Shown: piece after piece, positions 9,557-18,499 of the stretch
Position numbering within the stretch: position 1 is the first letter of the stretch
How the letters are laid out: each line of letters starts with the position of its first letter
NCBI GenBank assembly: GCA_963783175.1
Contig: CAWANG010000003.1
Span: forward strand, 62,001 to 126,000
DNA length: 64,000 nucleotides
Reading direction: 5' to 3'
Origin: Roseiarcus sp963783175
Lineage (GTDB): Bacteria > Pseudomonadota > Alphaproteobacteria > Rhizobiales > Beijerinckiaceae
Notes under the pieces: generated by a model
What the model was told of the DNA's origin: nothing
Databases searched by the model: none
The model's input: only the letters and a program-made list of their open reading frames with translations
Program-made: the position numbers and the translations under genes

Positions 9557-10939
9557 ATGGCCACGATTGACGACATCCTTGCTGCGGTCGACGCCGGGCA
9601 GGGGGCGGCGCTCGACCGGCTGTTCGCCCTTTTGTCGATTCCGTCGATTTCCGCCGTTCCGGCGCATTTTCCGGATTGCGAGCGGGCTGCGGACTGGCTG
9701 GCCGCAGAGCTCACCGGGCTTGGCTTCGAGGCGGCCAAGCGCCCGACCGCGGGTCGGCCGATGGTCGTCGGCCACATCAAGGCCACTCGGCGTGACGCGC
9801 CGCATGTGCTGTTCTATGGCCATTACGACGTCCAGCCGGTCGACCCCTTGAGTCTCTGGCGCAGCCCGCCGTTCGAGCCGAAGCTCGAGACCGGGCCGGA
9901 GGGCGAGCTGATATTGGCGCGCGGGGCCTCCGACGACAAAGGCCAGCTCATGACCTTTCTCGAGGCCTGCCGCGCCTTCCAGCAATTCGGCGGCCCGCCG
10001 TGCCATGTGACCGCGCTGTTCGAAGGCGAGGAAGAGACAGGATCGCCCTCGCTGCCGGAGTTTCTCGCCCAGAACGCCAAGGAGCTGAAGGCCGATGTCG
10101 CTCTCGTCTGCGACACCAGCATGTGGGACCGGTCCACGCCGGCGATCACAATGTCGCTGCGGGGGCTGGTCAGCGTGGAAGTGGAGTTAACCGGCGCCAA
10201 CCGGGATCTGCACTCGGGCCTCTACGGCGGCGTGGCCGTCAATCCGATTCACGCGCTCTCGCGCATCCTCGGCGCCCTCCACGACGATTCGGGCGCGGTC
10301 GCCCTTCCGGGCTTCTACGAGGGGGTGGAAGAACTGCCGCAGGAGATATCCGATCAATGGAACGCGCTCAATTTCGACGCCGTGGCGTTCCTGCGCGAGG
10401 TCGGCCTCACGACGCCCGTCGGCGAGCGCGACCGCACGCCGCTCGAACAGCTCTGGTCGCGGCCGACCTGCGACGTCAACGGAATTGTCGGCGGCTACAC
10501 CGGCGAGGGCACCAAAACCGTTTTGCCGGCCAAGGCCAGCGCCAAGGTCACGTTCCGACTGGTCGGCAAGCAAAATCCGGAGCGCGTCGCCCAATCGTTT
10601 CGAGCTTTCGTCACCTCGAGGCTGCCTCCCGACATCAAGGCCGAATTCATCAGCCACGGCGGCAGCCCCGCGCTTTCGCTGCCGATCAAGAACCAGGCCT
10701 TGCGCCTCGCCCGCCGCGCGCTCGAAGCCGAATGGGGGAAGCCGGCGGCGCTGGTCGGCAGCGGTGGGTCGATCCCGATCGTCGGTTCGTTCAAGCGCGA
10801 GCTAAACATGGACAGCCTCTTGGTCGGCTTCGCCCTCGACGACGACCGGATCCATTCGCCGAACGAAAAATACGAGCGCACGTCCTTCCACAAGGGCGCG
10901 CGTTCCTGGGCGCGCATTCTGGCGGCCCTCGCCGCGTGA
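9557..10939 (+). CDS. M20 family dipeptidase
   Basis: 460 residues from ATG 9557, which is preceded by GGCGGAG; the frame is open further upstream but without a good start. M20 metallopeptidase features are present: GHYDVQPVDP (first metal ligands), RGASDDKGQ, the catalytic-glutamate segment FEGEEETGSPS, SIPIVGSFK and the C-terminal ligand HSPNEKYE. The insertion of a dimerisation domain around residues 190-350 is normal. It probably hydrolyses dipeptides or N-acylated amino acids in the cytoplasm. The stop overlaps the proposed GTG start of folK. Confidence 0.92.
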   Translation: MATIDDILAAVDAGQGAALDRLFALLSIPSISAVPAHFPDCERAADWLAAELTGLGFEAAKRPTAGRPMVVGHIKATRRDAPHVLFYGHYDVQPVDPLSLWRSPPFEPKLETGPEGELILARGASDDKGQLMTFLEACRAFQQFGGPPCHVTALFEGEEETGSPSLPEFLAQNAKELKADVALVCDTSMWDRSTPAITMSLRGLVSVEVELTGANRDLHSGLYGGVAVNPIHALSRILGALHDDSGAVALPGFYEGVEELPQEISDQWNALNFDAVAFLREVGLTTPVGERDRTPLEQLWSRPTCDVNGIVGGYTGEGTKTVLPAKASAKVTFRLVGKQNPERVAQSFRAFVTSRLPPDIKAEFISHGGSPALSLPIKNQALRLARRALEAEWGKPAALVGSGGSIPIVGSFKRELNMDSLLVGFALDDDRIHSPNEKYERTSFHKGARSWARILAALAA

Positions 10940-11481
10940 GCGAGGCCGAGGCGAGCCCTTCCCCAGCTCAGCTTCCGCCCGGCATGACCGGCGATCGCCG
11001 CGTCCCCGTCGTCCTCGCGCTCGGCGGTAATGTTGGCGACAAGGCAGGGACGCTCAGGAAGGCGCTTCGTAGGCTTGACGCCGAGCCGGACATCGCGCTT
11101 ACCGCCGTCTCCCGGCTCTACCGCACCGCCCCGTGGGGCAAGACCGATCAGGATTGGTTCGTCAACGCCTGCGCCCTCGGCTTCACCAGCCTCGCGCCAG
11201 AGGCGCTGCTCGCGCGCGTCAAGGCGCTCGAGGTCGAACTTGGCCGCGTGGCCGCCGAGCGCTGGGGGCCGCGTGTCATCGACATCGACCTCATCGCCTA
11301 TGACGATGTTTCTCTCAACACCGAAAGGTTGACGCTGCCCCATCCCGAATTGTTCAACCGGGCTTTCGTCCTCGTGCCGCTGGCCGAGATCGCGCCCGAT
11401 CTCGTGATCGGAGGCGTGCGGGTGGGCGAAGCGGCAGCGCGGCTCAAGACCGAGGCCGCCGACGTCATTCCGCTCGACTAA
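10936..11481 (+). CDS. folK: 2-amino-4-hydroxy-6-hydroxymethyldihydropteridine diphosphokinase
   Basis: Folate pathway kinase that transfers pyrophosphate from ATP to the pterin. Diagnostic segments are LALGGNVGDK, YRTAPWGKTDQDWFVNAC, RWGPRVIDIDLIAYDD and LPHPELFNRAFVLVPLAEI, in the family order. Two starts are possible: GTG 10936, overlapping the M20 peptidase stop (181 residues), or ATG 10984 (165 residues, closer to the usual family length). I list the first because of the four-base overlap; neither has a strong Shine-Dalgarno. The usual folB/folP neighbours are absent. Confidence 0.93.
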   Translation: MSEAEASPSPAQLPPGMTGDRRVPVVLALGGNVGDKAGTLRKALRRLDAEPDIALTAVSRLYRTAPWGKTDQDWFVNACALGFTSLAPEALLARVKALEVELGRVAAERWGPRVIDIDLIAYDDVSLNTERLTLPHPELFNRAFVLVPLAEIAPDLVIGGVRVGEAAARLKTEAADVIPLD

Positions 11482-11610
11482 CAAGCCCGTGAGCTCGTTT
11501 TCCCGCTGGCCTCGGCCGCCCGAACCCAACTAGACTATCCCCAGCAAACCTCGATCCTTTCGCCTGCCGCTCTCCCGGCACTCAAACCCATCTCGTGGAT
11601 CACAAAACCC

Positions 11611-12468
11611 ATGCCCGCCTGGTCGCAGACTTTCACCTTCCTCGACGGCGATTGGCTCGAGGGCAACCAACCGTTCGTCGGCGCGCGCACCCATGCCTTC
11701 TGGCTCGGCTCGAGCGTGTTCGACGGCGCGCGGGCCTTCGAAGGCGTGACGCCCGACCTTGACAAACATTGCGCCCGTCTCAACCGCTCGGCGAAATCGA
11801 TGTGCCTCAAGCCGACGATGACCGTCGAGGCGATGCTGGACCTCGCCAAGGACGGGGTGAAGAAATTCAGCCCCGGGGCCGAACTCTATCTTCGCCCGAT
11901 GTACTGGCCCGAACACAGCGGCGCGACCGCGGTGCCGCCGGACCCGGATTCGACCCGCTTCTGCTTCTGCATCTACGAGGCGCCGCTGCCGCAGCCGACC
12001 GGCATATCGATTACCCGCTCCCCCTATGCCAAGCCGCTCGCCATCACCATGCCGATCGACGCCAAGGCGGGCTGCCTCTACCCCAACAATGCGCGCGCCC
12101 TGATCGAGGCGCGGGGGCGCGGCTTCGACAATTGCCTCATGTGCGACATGCTCGGCAACGTCGCCGAGCTCGCAACCGCTAATATATTCATGGCGCGGGA
12201 GGGCGTGGTGGTGACGCCGCTCGCCAACGGGTCGTTCCTCAGCGGCGTCACCCGGCAGCGGGTGCTCGAGCTTCTGCGCGCCGACGGCAAGGACGCGCGC
12301 GAGGCGACACTCACCTTCGCCGATTTCGACGCCGCGGACGAGATTTTCGTCGTCGGCAATTACGGCAAGGTGACGCCGGTCAGGCGCATCGATGGGCGCG
12401 ACCTGCAGCCGGGCCCGTTCTTCCACCGTGCGCGCAAGCTCTACTGGGAGTTCGCCCACGCGCACTGA
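11611..12468 (+). CDS. Branched-chain amino acid aminotransferase, class IV
   Basis: 285 residues of the fold-type IV PLP aminotransferase family. The PLP lysine lies in IDAKAGCLYPNNARA (about residue 151) and the conserved glutamate in GNVAELATANIF; GSFLSGVTRQRVLEL binds the cofactor phosphate. Branched-chain aminotransferases interconvert Val/Leu/Ile and their keto acids. Some class IV members in alphaproteobacteria use other amino acids, so IlvE is likely but not proven. It stands alone on the + strand, 129 bases after folK. Shine-Dalgarno is weak. Confidence 0.88.
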   Translation: MPAWSQTFTFLDGDWLEGNQPFVGARTHAFWLGSSVFDGARAFEGVTPDLDKHCARLNRSAKSMCLKPTMTVEAMLDLAKDGVKKFSPGAELYLRPMYWPEHSGATAVPPDPDSTRFCFCIYEAPLPQPTGISITRSPYAKPLAITMPIDAKAGCLYPNNARALIEARGRGFDNCLMCDMLGNVAELATANIFMAREGVVVTPLANGSFLSGVTRQRVLELLRADGKDAREATLTFADFDAADEIFVVGNYGKVTPVRRIDGRDLQPGPFFHRARKLYWEFAHAH

Positions 12469-12512
12469 GAAACCGCCCGCGACCAGGGGCGCGTGATCCC
12501 GAGGGAGGAGCA

Positions 12513-12872
12513 ATGTCGACGCGGCTGACGATCCGGCTTGATTTCGAGCTTGGCCGGCGCTTGGGCGCGGGCAAGATCGCGCTCTTGGAATCGATCGAGA
12601 AGACCGGATCGATCTCGGCCGCCGGCCGCGCCCACCAGATGTCCTACCGTCGCGCCTGGCTCCTGGTCGACGAATTGAACCAGCTCTTCGCGACGCCGCT
12701 CGTCGCCGCCCATCATGGCGGGGCGCGGGGCGGCGGGGCGGCGCTCACCGAACAGGGCAGGCGGATCGTCGCCCTCTACCGCGACGCGGAAGCGAAGATG
12801 CGAGCGGCGGCGCAAAGCGAGATCGACGCCATCGAGCGCGATCTCGCGGCGGGCAGGGCGGCGGAGCCATGA
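12513..12872 (+). CDS. ModE-like winged helix-turn-helix regulator
   Basis: 119 residues, start chosen by a strong Shine-Dalgarno (GGGAGGAG). The N-terminal 75 residues match the ModE/LysR-type winged HTH (RLDFELGRRLGAGKIALLES.., then AAGRAHQMSYRRAWLLVDELN as the recognition region). It lacks the C-terminal molybdate-binding (MOP) domains of full ModE, as do the common short ModE homologues. Target genes are unknown; no mod transporter or molybdoenzyme is nearby. It lies 44 bases after the aminotransferase on the same strand. Confidence 0.8.
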   Translation: MSTRLTIRLDFELGRRLGAGKIALLESIEKTGSISAAGRAHQMSYRRAWLLVDELNQLFATPLVAAHHGGARGGGAALTEQGRRIVALYRDAEAKMRAAAQSEIDAIERDLAAGRAAEP

Positions 12873-12944
12873 GCCGGCCCGGCGCCGGGCGGCCGCTCCG
12901 CTTTCCTTTGACAGCGCGGGCGCTTTGACCGAAAGAAGCGCGCG

Positions 12945-13612
12945 ATGATGCCCCTCGTCAAAATTTGCGGCCTCTCGACGCCGGCGACCCTGGACGCCGC
13001 GCTCAACGCCGGCGCAGACATGGTCGGGTTCGTCTTCTTCCCTAAGAGCCCGCGCCATGTCGACTGGGCGACCGCGCGCGCGCTCGGGCGTCAAGCGCGG
13101 GGACGGGCGAAGATCGTCGCGCTCAGCGTCGACGCCGATGACGATACGCTCAAGCGCATCGCCGACGCCTTGGCGCCCGATCTTCTGCAGCTGCATGGCC
13201 GGGAGACGCCTGCCCGGGTCAAGCAGATCGGCGCGCTTTCCGCCCGCCCGACGATGAAGGCGATCGGAGTTGCGGCGCGCGAGGACTTCGCCGCCGCCGA
13301 GCCATACAGGGCGTTGCAGATCTCCTGCTGATCGACGCCAAGCCACCACAGGATGCCGCGCTGCCGGGCGGCAATGGCCGTCCCTTCGACTGGGTCCTGG
13401 CGCGGGAGTTTCATCCGCGATGTCCCTGGCTGCTTTCCGGCGGGCTCGATCCCTCGACGGTCGAGGCGGCGATCGCGCAGAGCGGCGCAAGCGGCGTCGA
13501 CGTCTCATCCGGCGTCGAGAGCGCGCCAGGAGTGAAGGACCCCGCGAGGATCAGGGCCTTCGTCGCCGCAGCGCGGCGCGCGTTCGCGCGGTCAGCCGTT
13601 GGAGTCGCGTGA
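12945..13612 (+). pseudogene. trpF: Phosphoribosylanthranilate isomerase TrpF, one-base frameshift
   Basis: The first part (MMPLVKICGLSTPATLDAAL.. to ..AEPYR) is a TrpF N-terminus with the KICGL and LLQLHG signatures. After base about 13308 the frame stops early, while the family continuation GVADLLLIDAKPP.. followed by LPGGNGRPFDWVLA and LSGGLDPSTVEAAI lies one frame away and reaches the stop at 13612. Adding one G in the AGGG run at 13308-13311 restores a 222-residue protein of standard length. It catalyses the third step of tryptophan synthesis. trpB starts directly after the stop, so the pair is an operon. A sequencing deletion in a G-run is the likely cause. Confidence 0.9.
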
Positions 13613-14835
13613 ATGAGCAAGCTCGAGAAGCCCAATTCCTACCGCGAGGGCCCGAACGAGCGCGGCCGTTTTGGCATCTATGGCGGCCGTTTCGTCCCCG
13701 AGACGCTGATGCCGCTCGTCCTCTCGCTCGAGAAGGCCTACGCCGACGCCAAGGCCGACCCGTCGTTCAAGGCCGAGCTTGATCATCTGCTCAAGCACTA
13801 TGTGGGGCGCCCGAGCCCGCTCTATTTCGCCGAGCGGCTGACCGAAAAGCTCGGCGGGGCCAAGGTCTATTTCAAGCGCGACGAGCTCAACCACACCGGC
13901 GCGCACAAGATCAACAACGTGCTCGGCCAGATCCTGCTCGCCCGCCGGATGGGCAAGAAGCGAATCATCGCCGAAACGGGCGCCGGACAGCATGGCGTCG
14001 CGACCGCGACCGCCTGCGCCCGGTTCGGTCTCGATTGTGTGGTTTATATGGGCGCCGTCGACGTCGAACGGCAGAAGCCTAATGTCTTCCGGATGAAGAT
14101 GCTGGGCGCTGAAGTGCGGCCGGTGCAACAAGGCGCGCGGACGCTCAAGGACGCGATGAACGAGGCTTTGCGCGATTGGGTGACCAACGTGCGTTCGACA
14201 CCTATTATTGCATCGGCACCGTCGCCGGCCCTCACCCCTATCCGGCGATGGTGCGCGACTTCCAGTGCGTGATCGGCGAGGAGACGCGAGCGCAGATGCT
14301 CGAACTCGAGGGCCGCCTGCCGGACAGCCTCGTCGCCTGCATCGGCGGCGGCTCGAACGCGATCGGCCTCTTCCATCCATTCCTCGACGAGCCTGAGATC
14401 GAGATGTTCGGGGTCGAGGCGGCCGGCCACGGGCTCGACGTTCCCAACGGCCACGCCGCCTCGATCAACGGCGGGCGGCCCGGCGTGCTGCATGGCAACC
14501 GCACCTATCTCCTGCAGACCGCCGACGGCCAGATTCTCGAAGGCCACTCGATCTCCGCCGGGCTCGATTATCCCGGCGTCGGCCCGGAGCACTCGTGGCT
14601 GCATGACGTCGGCCGGGTGACCTATCTCGCCGCAACCGACAAGGAGGCGCTTCGCGCCTTTCAACTCTGCTCGAAGCTCGAAGGCATCATTCCGGCGCTG
14701 GAGCCGGCGCATGCGCTGGCCAAGGTGATCGAACTCGCCCCCAAACGCCCCAAGGACCACCTGATGGTGATGAACCTCTGCGGCCGCGGCGATAAGGACA
14801 TCTTCGCCGTCGCTGACCATCTTGGGGGGATGTGA
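13613..14835 (+). pseudogene. trpB: Tryptophan synthase beta subunit TrpB, frameshifted near 14194
   Basis: The N-terminal half (to ..MNEALRDWVTNVR) includes the PLP-lysine motif HTGAHKINNVLGQ and AETGAGQHGVATATACA. The C-terminal half (DTYYCIGTVAGPHPYPAMVRDF.., CIGGGSNAIGLFHPF, GRGDKDIF) is in another frame. The switch lies within 14188-14200; one missing or two extra bases restore about 406 residues, the normal TrpB length. TrpB condenses indole with serine. In relatives trpA and accD usually follow; here a broken hcp follows instead. Nothing else in the gene is damaged. Confidence 0.92.
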
Positions 14836-14858
14836 GCAGCTAACAAGGGACAGCGGCG

Positions 14859-15326
14859 ATGGCGCACTTGGCGTACATGACCTTGCAGGGCCAGAAACAG
14901 GGCGAAATCAAAGGTGGCGTCACGCAAAAGGGCCGGGAGCGTTGAATCGCGCTGCTCGGCTTCGCCTATGGGATCGAGACGCCGTTCGATGCGGCCTCGG
15001 GTCTGCCGAGTGGCAAGCGCCAGCACAAGCCCGTCGTGATCCGCAAGGAGATTGATGAGGCGTCGCCGAAATTGTTCGAGGCCATGGTTACGAACGAGAC
15101 GCTGACCAGCGTCAAGGTTGAATTTTGGCGGCCCTACCCTGAGATTGTGTCTCCCTACTTCTTCGTCCTTCTGACCAACGCGCAGATCACCGGAGTCGCC
15201 CTGACGCCGTCTGACGGCGAAGACGCCCACGAGATCGAGCAGATTCAATTTGTCTACCAGAGGATCGAGGTCACCTGGGTCCCTGGCGGGGAGTCGGCGC
15301 AGGACGACTGGACAGCCTCCGGCTGA
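14859..15326 (+). pseudogene. hcp: Hcp family type VI secretion tube protein, in-frame stop
   Basis: ATG 14859 (Shine-Dalgarno AAGGGACAG) opens MAHLAYMTLQGQKQGEIKGG.., a typical Hcp start, but codon 29 is TGA (14943-14945) inside the conserved region KGRER-stop-IALLGFAYGIETP. The same frame then continues with ASGLPSGKRQHKPVVIRKEID and SVKVEFWRP to TASG at 15326, for 155 residues in total. Hcp forms the hexameric rings of the type VI tube. No other T6SS gene is in the window, so this is an orphan or remnant. Unlike the other lesions here it is a nonsense codon, not an indel. The next in-frame start (GTG 15036) would give only 96 residues. Confidence 0.82.
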
Positions 15327-15723
15327 GGTCCGAAATGGCGCATGGAGCTCGTTGATCAGCGCGATCGGGCTCGCGATCGAGAGCTTGATGGCCAAGAGAG
15401 GGCGCGCCGACTGGCGTCAACAAGCCCTTCCATTTTTCCGAACTCTCGGCTATAATGTTCGCAAGGGCAAAGCCGGACTTTCGGCGGGGCCGCGATTTTT
15501 GCTCAGGGGGCGAAGCGAAGAAAACAGGCGAAACGAAATGGTGGTCAAGCCTTTGAGAACACAGAATGGTGCGAAATGACCAATTTCGCAGCCCAATGAT
15601 TTCAAGGCTTTGCGGCCTACCTCCCGAAGCGGCTCATTTCGCTCGGCGAAAGCTTCCTTTCGTTTCGACCCCCATGCGTGCGAACGAACTCGGGGCCGAA
15701 ATGGGTCGGCTGTATTCATGTCC
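15327..15723. other. Intergenic region without recognisable gene
   Basis: About 400 bases between the hcp remnant and the VOC gene. Open frames on both strands are short and show no family resemblance. The only structured element I see is the perfect inverted repeat at 15570-15590, listed separately. Confidence 0.5.
15570..15590. repeat. Perfect inverted repeat TGCGAAAT-N5-ATTTCGCA
   Basis: Eight-base arms separated by five bases, in an intergenic region 134 bases downstream of the VOC stop (minus strand). It could be a regulator site or a weak hairpin terminator; no T-run follows on either strand. Confidence 0.4.
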
Positions 15724-16095
15724 TCAAGTCGCGGCGCCAGGAGCAGGACCGCTGACTTCGAGAATCGTTCCGTCGGGACAATGGAAATGTTGCCAACCGA
15801 CGCCGTCGGCATATTGGGGTTCGCCGATGAAATGGACGCCGGCCTCGATCATCGCTCTGCGCACATTTTCGAAAGTCTCGACTCGGAACGCGATGACCGG
15901 GCCGGTGACGAAGAAGGCATGAAATTCGTCGGATGGACCATAGAGCTCCAACACCGTACCGTCGCCGAGCCTGAACCCGACCAGGTGATCCGTTTGCCGC
16001 GTGACCGAAACGCCCAAGATATCCCGGAACATGGCGACCATTTCGCTCAGGCGATCGGTGCGGATGCCGACAAAGTCCAGCCTCGTCACCGCCAT
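15724..16095 (-). CDS. VOC family (glyoxalase/bleomycin resistance-like) protein
   Basis: 123 residues, one vicinal-oxygen-chelate domain: RLDFVGIRTDRLSEMVAMF at the N-terminus, GFRLGDGTVLELYG in the middle and GWQHFHCPDGTILEVSG at the C-terminus, giving the beta-alpha-beta-beta-beta repeats of the fold. A GAGGGGAG Shine-Dalgarno precedes the ATG. It starts 12 bases after the uxuA stop on the same strand, so the two are probably cotranscribed. The family includes lyases, dioxygenases and resistance proteins; the substrate cannot be assigned. Confidence 0.85.
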   Translation of the reverse strand: MAVTRLDFVGIRTDRLSEMVAMFRDILGVSVTRQTDHLVGFRLGDGTVLELYGPSDEFHAFFVTGPVIAFRVETFENVRRAMIEAGVHFIGEPQYADGVGWQHFHCPDGTILEVSGPAPGAAT

Positions 16096-16107
16096 TGATC
16101 GCTCCCC

Positions 16108-17298
16108 TCAGCCCGCCCGCCCGGCCCGGAACCCCTCGACTGTCTGCATGACGCCGCGCAGCTCCGCCAGGCCCTTGAGACGGCCGATGAACGAATAGCC
16201 GGGGTTGACCCGCTTCTTGCCGTCGTCGCCGAGCAAATGCCCGTGGTCGGGGCGCATCGGGATTTCGGCGTCCGCGCGGCCCTCGGCGCGGCGGCGCTCC
16301 TCTTCGGACATTAGCGCCGCGACGAGGCGGACCATGTCGGTTTCGCCGGCGAGATGGTCGGCCTCGAAGAACGAGCCGTCCGGCTCGCGCTTGACGTTGC
16401 GCAGGTGGGCGAAATGCACTCGGGGGCCGAACTCACGCGCCATGGCGACGAGGTCGTTCTCCGGGTTCGAGCCGAACGAGCCGGCGCAGAGCGTGATCCC
16501 GCAGGCAGCCGAGGGCACGGCGGCGAAGAGCTTGCGCACGTCCTCGGCCGTCGACATAACCCGCGGCAGGCCGAAGATCGGGAACGCCGGATCGTCGGGA
16601 TGGATGGCGAGGCGCGCGCCTTCCTCCTCGGCGACGGCCGCGATCTCGCGCACGAACGCGATCAGATTGGCGCGGAGGTCTTCGACCCCCACATCGTTGT
16701 ATAGGGCGAGAGCTCGCCTGAAGCTCTGCCGGTCATATGTGAAATCGCGCGCCGGCAGCCAGTCGATCAGCGTCTGCTCGAGCCCGCCGATTTCGTCCGG
16801 CGTCATCGCCTCGAACCGCGCGCGCGCCGCCGCGACGCGCTCGGGCGCATAATCGGCCTCGGCGCCGTCGCGCTCGAGGATGAAAAGGTCATAAGCCGCG
16901 CAATCGACGGCGTCGAACCTGAGCGCCGTCCCGCCATTGGCGAGCGGCCAATTGAGGTTGGTTCGGGTCCAGTCGGTGATGGCCATGAAGTTGTAGCAGA
17001 AGGTCTTGGCGCCGGCGCGCGCAGCATTGCGGATCGACTGTTTGTAGTTGTCGATCTTCTGCCGGAAGCCGCCGGTGCGGGTCTTGATCTGCTCGCCGAC
17101 GCCGATACTCTCGACCACCGGCCAGACGAGGCCGGCCCCTTCGATTTCGGCCCGGCGCTTTAGGACCTCGTCTTCGCTCCAGACCTCGCCCCGGTTGCGA
17201 TGATGCAGCGCGCTCACGACGCCGGCCGCGCCAGCCTGGGCGACGTTTTCGAGGCTGACCGGATCGTCTGGCCCGAACCAGCGCCATGTCTGCAACAT
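16108..17298 (-). CDS. uxuA: Mannonate dehydratase
   Basis: 396 residues; converts D-mannonate to 2-keto-3-deoxygluconate in hexuronate breakdown. The protein starts MLQTWRWFGPDDPVSLENVAQ, a hallmark of UxuA, and contains KTFCYNFMAITDWTRT, LAIHPDDPAFPIFGLPRV, CAGSFGSNPENDL, VHFAHLRNVK and the near-terminal MRPDHGHLL, which supply metal ligands and substrate contacts. A perfect GGGAGGAGG Shine-Dalgarno sets the start. No uxuB, uxaC or kdg genes accompany it, only the VOC gene downstream, so the rest of the pathway must lie elsewhere. Confidence 0.96.
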   Translation of the reverse strand: MLQTWRWFGPDDPVSLENVAQAGAAGVVSALHHRNRGEVWSEDEVLKRRAEIEGAGLVWPVVESIGVGEQIKTRTGGFRQKIDNYKQSIRNAARAGAKTFCYNFMAITDWTRTNLNWPLANGGTALRFDAVDCAAYDLFILERDGAEADYAPERVAAARARFEAMTPDEIGGLEQTLIDWLPARDFTYDRQSFRRALALYNDVGVEDLRANLIAFVREIAAVAEEEGARLAIHPDDPAFPIFGLPRVMSTAEDVRKLFAAVPSAACGITLCAGSFGSNPENDLVAMAREFGPRVHFAHLRNVKREPDGSFFEADHLAGETDMVRLVAALMSEEERRRAEGRADAEIPMRPDHGHLLGDDGKKRVNPGYSFIGRLKGLAELRGVMQTVEGFRAGRAG

Positions 17299-17330
17299 GC
17301 CCCTCCTCCCTTATGCGCGCTTCATGCTGC

Positions 17331-17393
17331 CTCATCCGGGCCTGCGGGCCACTTTCTCCCGCTTGCGGGAGAGGGTTGGGGTGAGGGCGAGCA
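17331..17393. repeat. REP-like intergenic palindromic element
   Basis: Sits between uxuA and accA. Its core is the perfect palindrome TCTCCCGC-TT-GCGGGAGA (17355-17372), flanked by CTCATCCGGGCCTGCGGGCC on the left and GGTTGGGGTGAGGGCGA on the right. It resembles short dispersed repeats common in alphaproteobacterial intergenic regions. I see no second copy in this window. Confidence 0.5.
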
Positions 17394-17399
17394 ATGCCG

Positions 17400-18353
17400 T
17401 CAAATTTTCCGCCCAATGGCGAGAAACTTCTCCGCCCGCGCGTTGCGCAATTCCTCTGGGCTCAGTCCGTGAAGTGACTTCAGGGCGACGCTGATCGCTT
17501 GGCCGGTCGCGGCGACCGCCGCCGGCGGATCGCGATGCGCGCCGCCCAAGGGCTCGGGAATGACGCCATCGATGATGCCAAACCTGATGAGGTCCTGGGC
17601 GGTGATCTTCATGCCGGTCGCCGCCTCCTGGGCGCGCGACGAATCGCGCCACAAGATCGAGGCGGCCGCTTCGGGGGAGGCGACGGTATAAATCGCGTGT
17701 TCGAGCATCAGCACGATGTTGCAGGAGGCGATGGCGAGCGCGCCGCCTGAGCCGCCCTCGCCGATGATCACCGCGATGTTGGGCGCGCCGAGCGCCAGAC
17801 AGGCGTCCGTCGAGCGGGCGATGGCCTCGGCCTGGCCGCGCTCCTCGGCTTCGACGCCGGGGAAGGCGCCTGGGGTGTCGATGAGCGAAATCACCGGCAG
17901 GCCGAACCGGTCGCCAAGGTCCATCAGACGGGCCGCCTTGCGGTAGCCTTCCGGCCGCGCCATACCGAAATTGTGCCGCACCCGGCTCGCCGTGTCGTCG
18001 CCCTTCTCCTGACCGATGACGCAGACCGATTCACCCTCGAATCTCCCGAGGCCGCCGACGATCGCCTCGTCCTCGCCGAAATAGCGGTCGCCGGCGAGGG
18101 GCGTGAACTCCGTGATGAGACCCCTGACGTAGTCGCCGAAGCGCGGCCGGCCCTGGACGCGCGCGACCTGGGTCTTCTGCCAGGGCGTCAGATTGGCGTA
18201 GAGATCGGCCAGCGTCTTGTCGGCCCGGGCCTCGAGCCTGGCGATTTCCTCAGCGAGAGCCGGCAAATCGCCCTTCTCCGCGACGGCGCGCAGTTCGTCG
18301 AGGCGGGCGTCGATGTCGGCGACCGCCGTTTCGAAGCTGAGATAGGTGCGCAT
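17400..18353 (-). CDS. accA: Acetyl-CoA carboxylase carboxyltransferase subunit alpha
   Basis: 317 residues, full length. With AccD it transfers CO2 from carboxybiotin to acetyl-CoA, giving malonyl-CoA for fatty acid synthesis. Recognisable segments: the N-terminal coiled region (IARLEARADKTLADLYANL), VIGQEKGDDTASRVRHNFGM, DTPGAFPGVEAEERGQAEAIA and VIIGEGGSGGALAIASCN (oxyanion region). Shine-Dalgarno AAGGATGG precedes the start. It stands alone, followed by the REP-like element; accD is not in the window. Confidence 0.97.
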   Translation of the reverse strand: MRTYLSFETAVADIDARLDELRAVAEKGDLPALAEEIARLEARADKTLADLYANLTPWQKTQVARVQGRPRFGDYVRGLITEFTPLAGDRYFGEDEAIVGGLGRFEGESVCVIGQEKGDDTASRVRHNFGMARPEGYRKAARLMDLGDRFGLPVISLIDTPGAFPGVEAEERGQAEAIARSTDACLALGAPNIAVIIGEGGSGGALAIASCNIVLMLEHAIYTVASPEAAASILWRDSSRAQEAATGMKITAQDLIRFGIIDGVIPEPLGGAHRDPPAAVAATGQAISVALKSLHGLSPEELRNARAEKFLAIGRKI

Positions 18354-18499
18354 TCCATCCTTGCGGCCAACCGCCTGAGGTTCATAGCGGCGCGCGGAAA
18401 CTGGCGGCGCGGGGAGGCGAAGTCAAGCGAGCGTCAAGTCTGCGGAGTCGCGCCAAGCCTTGCATCCGCGTCCGCGATGCGGCAAAAGGGGAGGGCTTT

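Noticed and set aside
10000..10935. Upstream extension of the folK frame into the M20 peptidase gene
   Set aside because: The extension is Arg-rich and antiphase to an intact peptidase; the real start is at or after 10936.
14661..15395. Minus-strand frame across the trpB end and hcp
   Set aside because: It lies opposite conserved Hcp and TrpB sequence and has no recognisable domain.
15566..15922. Plus-strand frames opposite the VOC gene
   Set aside because: Random composition, and the opposite strand has a complete VOC domain with a good ribosome-binding site.
17331..17393. Possible CRISPR or IS terminal repeat
   Set aside because: Only one copy is seen, with no spacers, no transposase and no direct repeats around it; it fits a REP-like element better.
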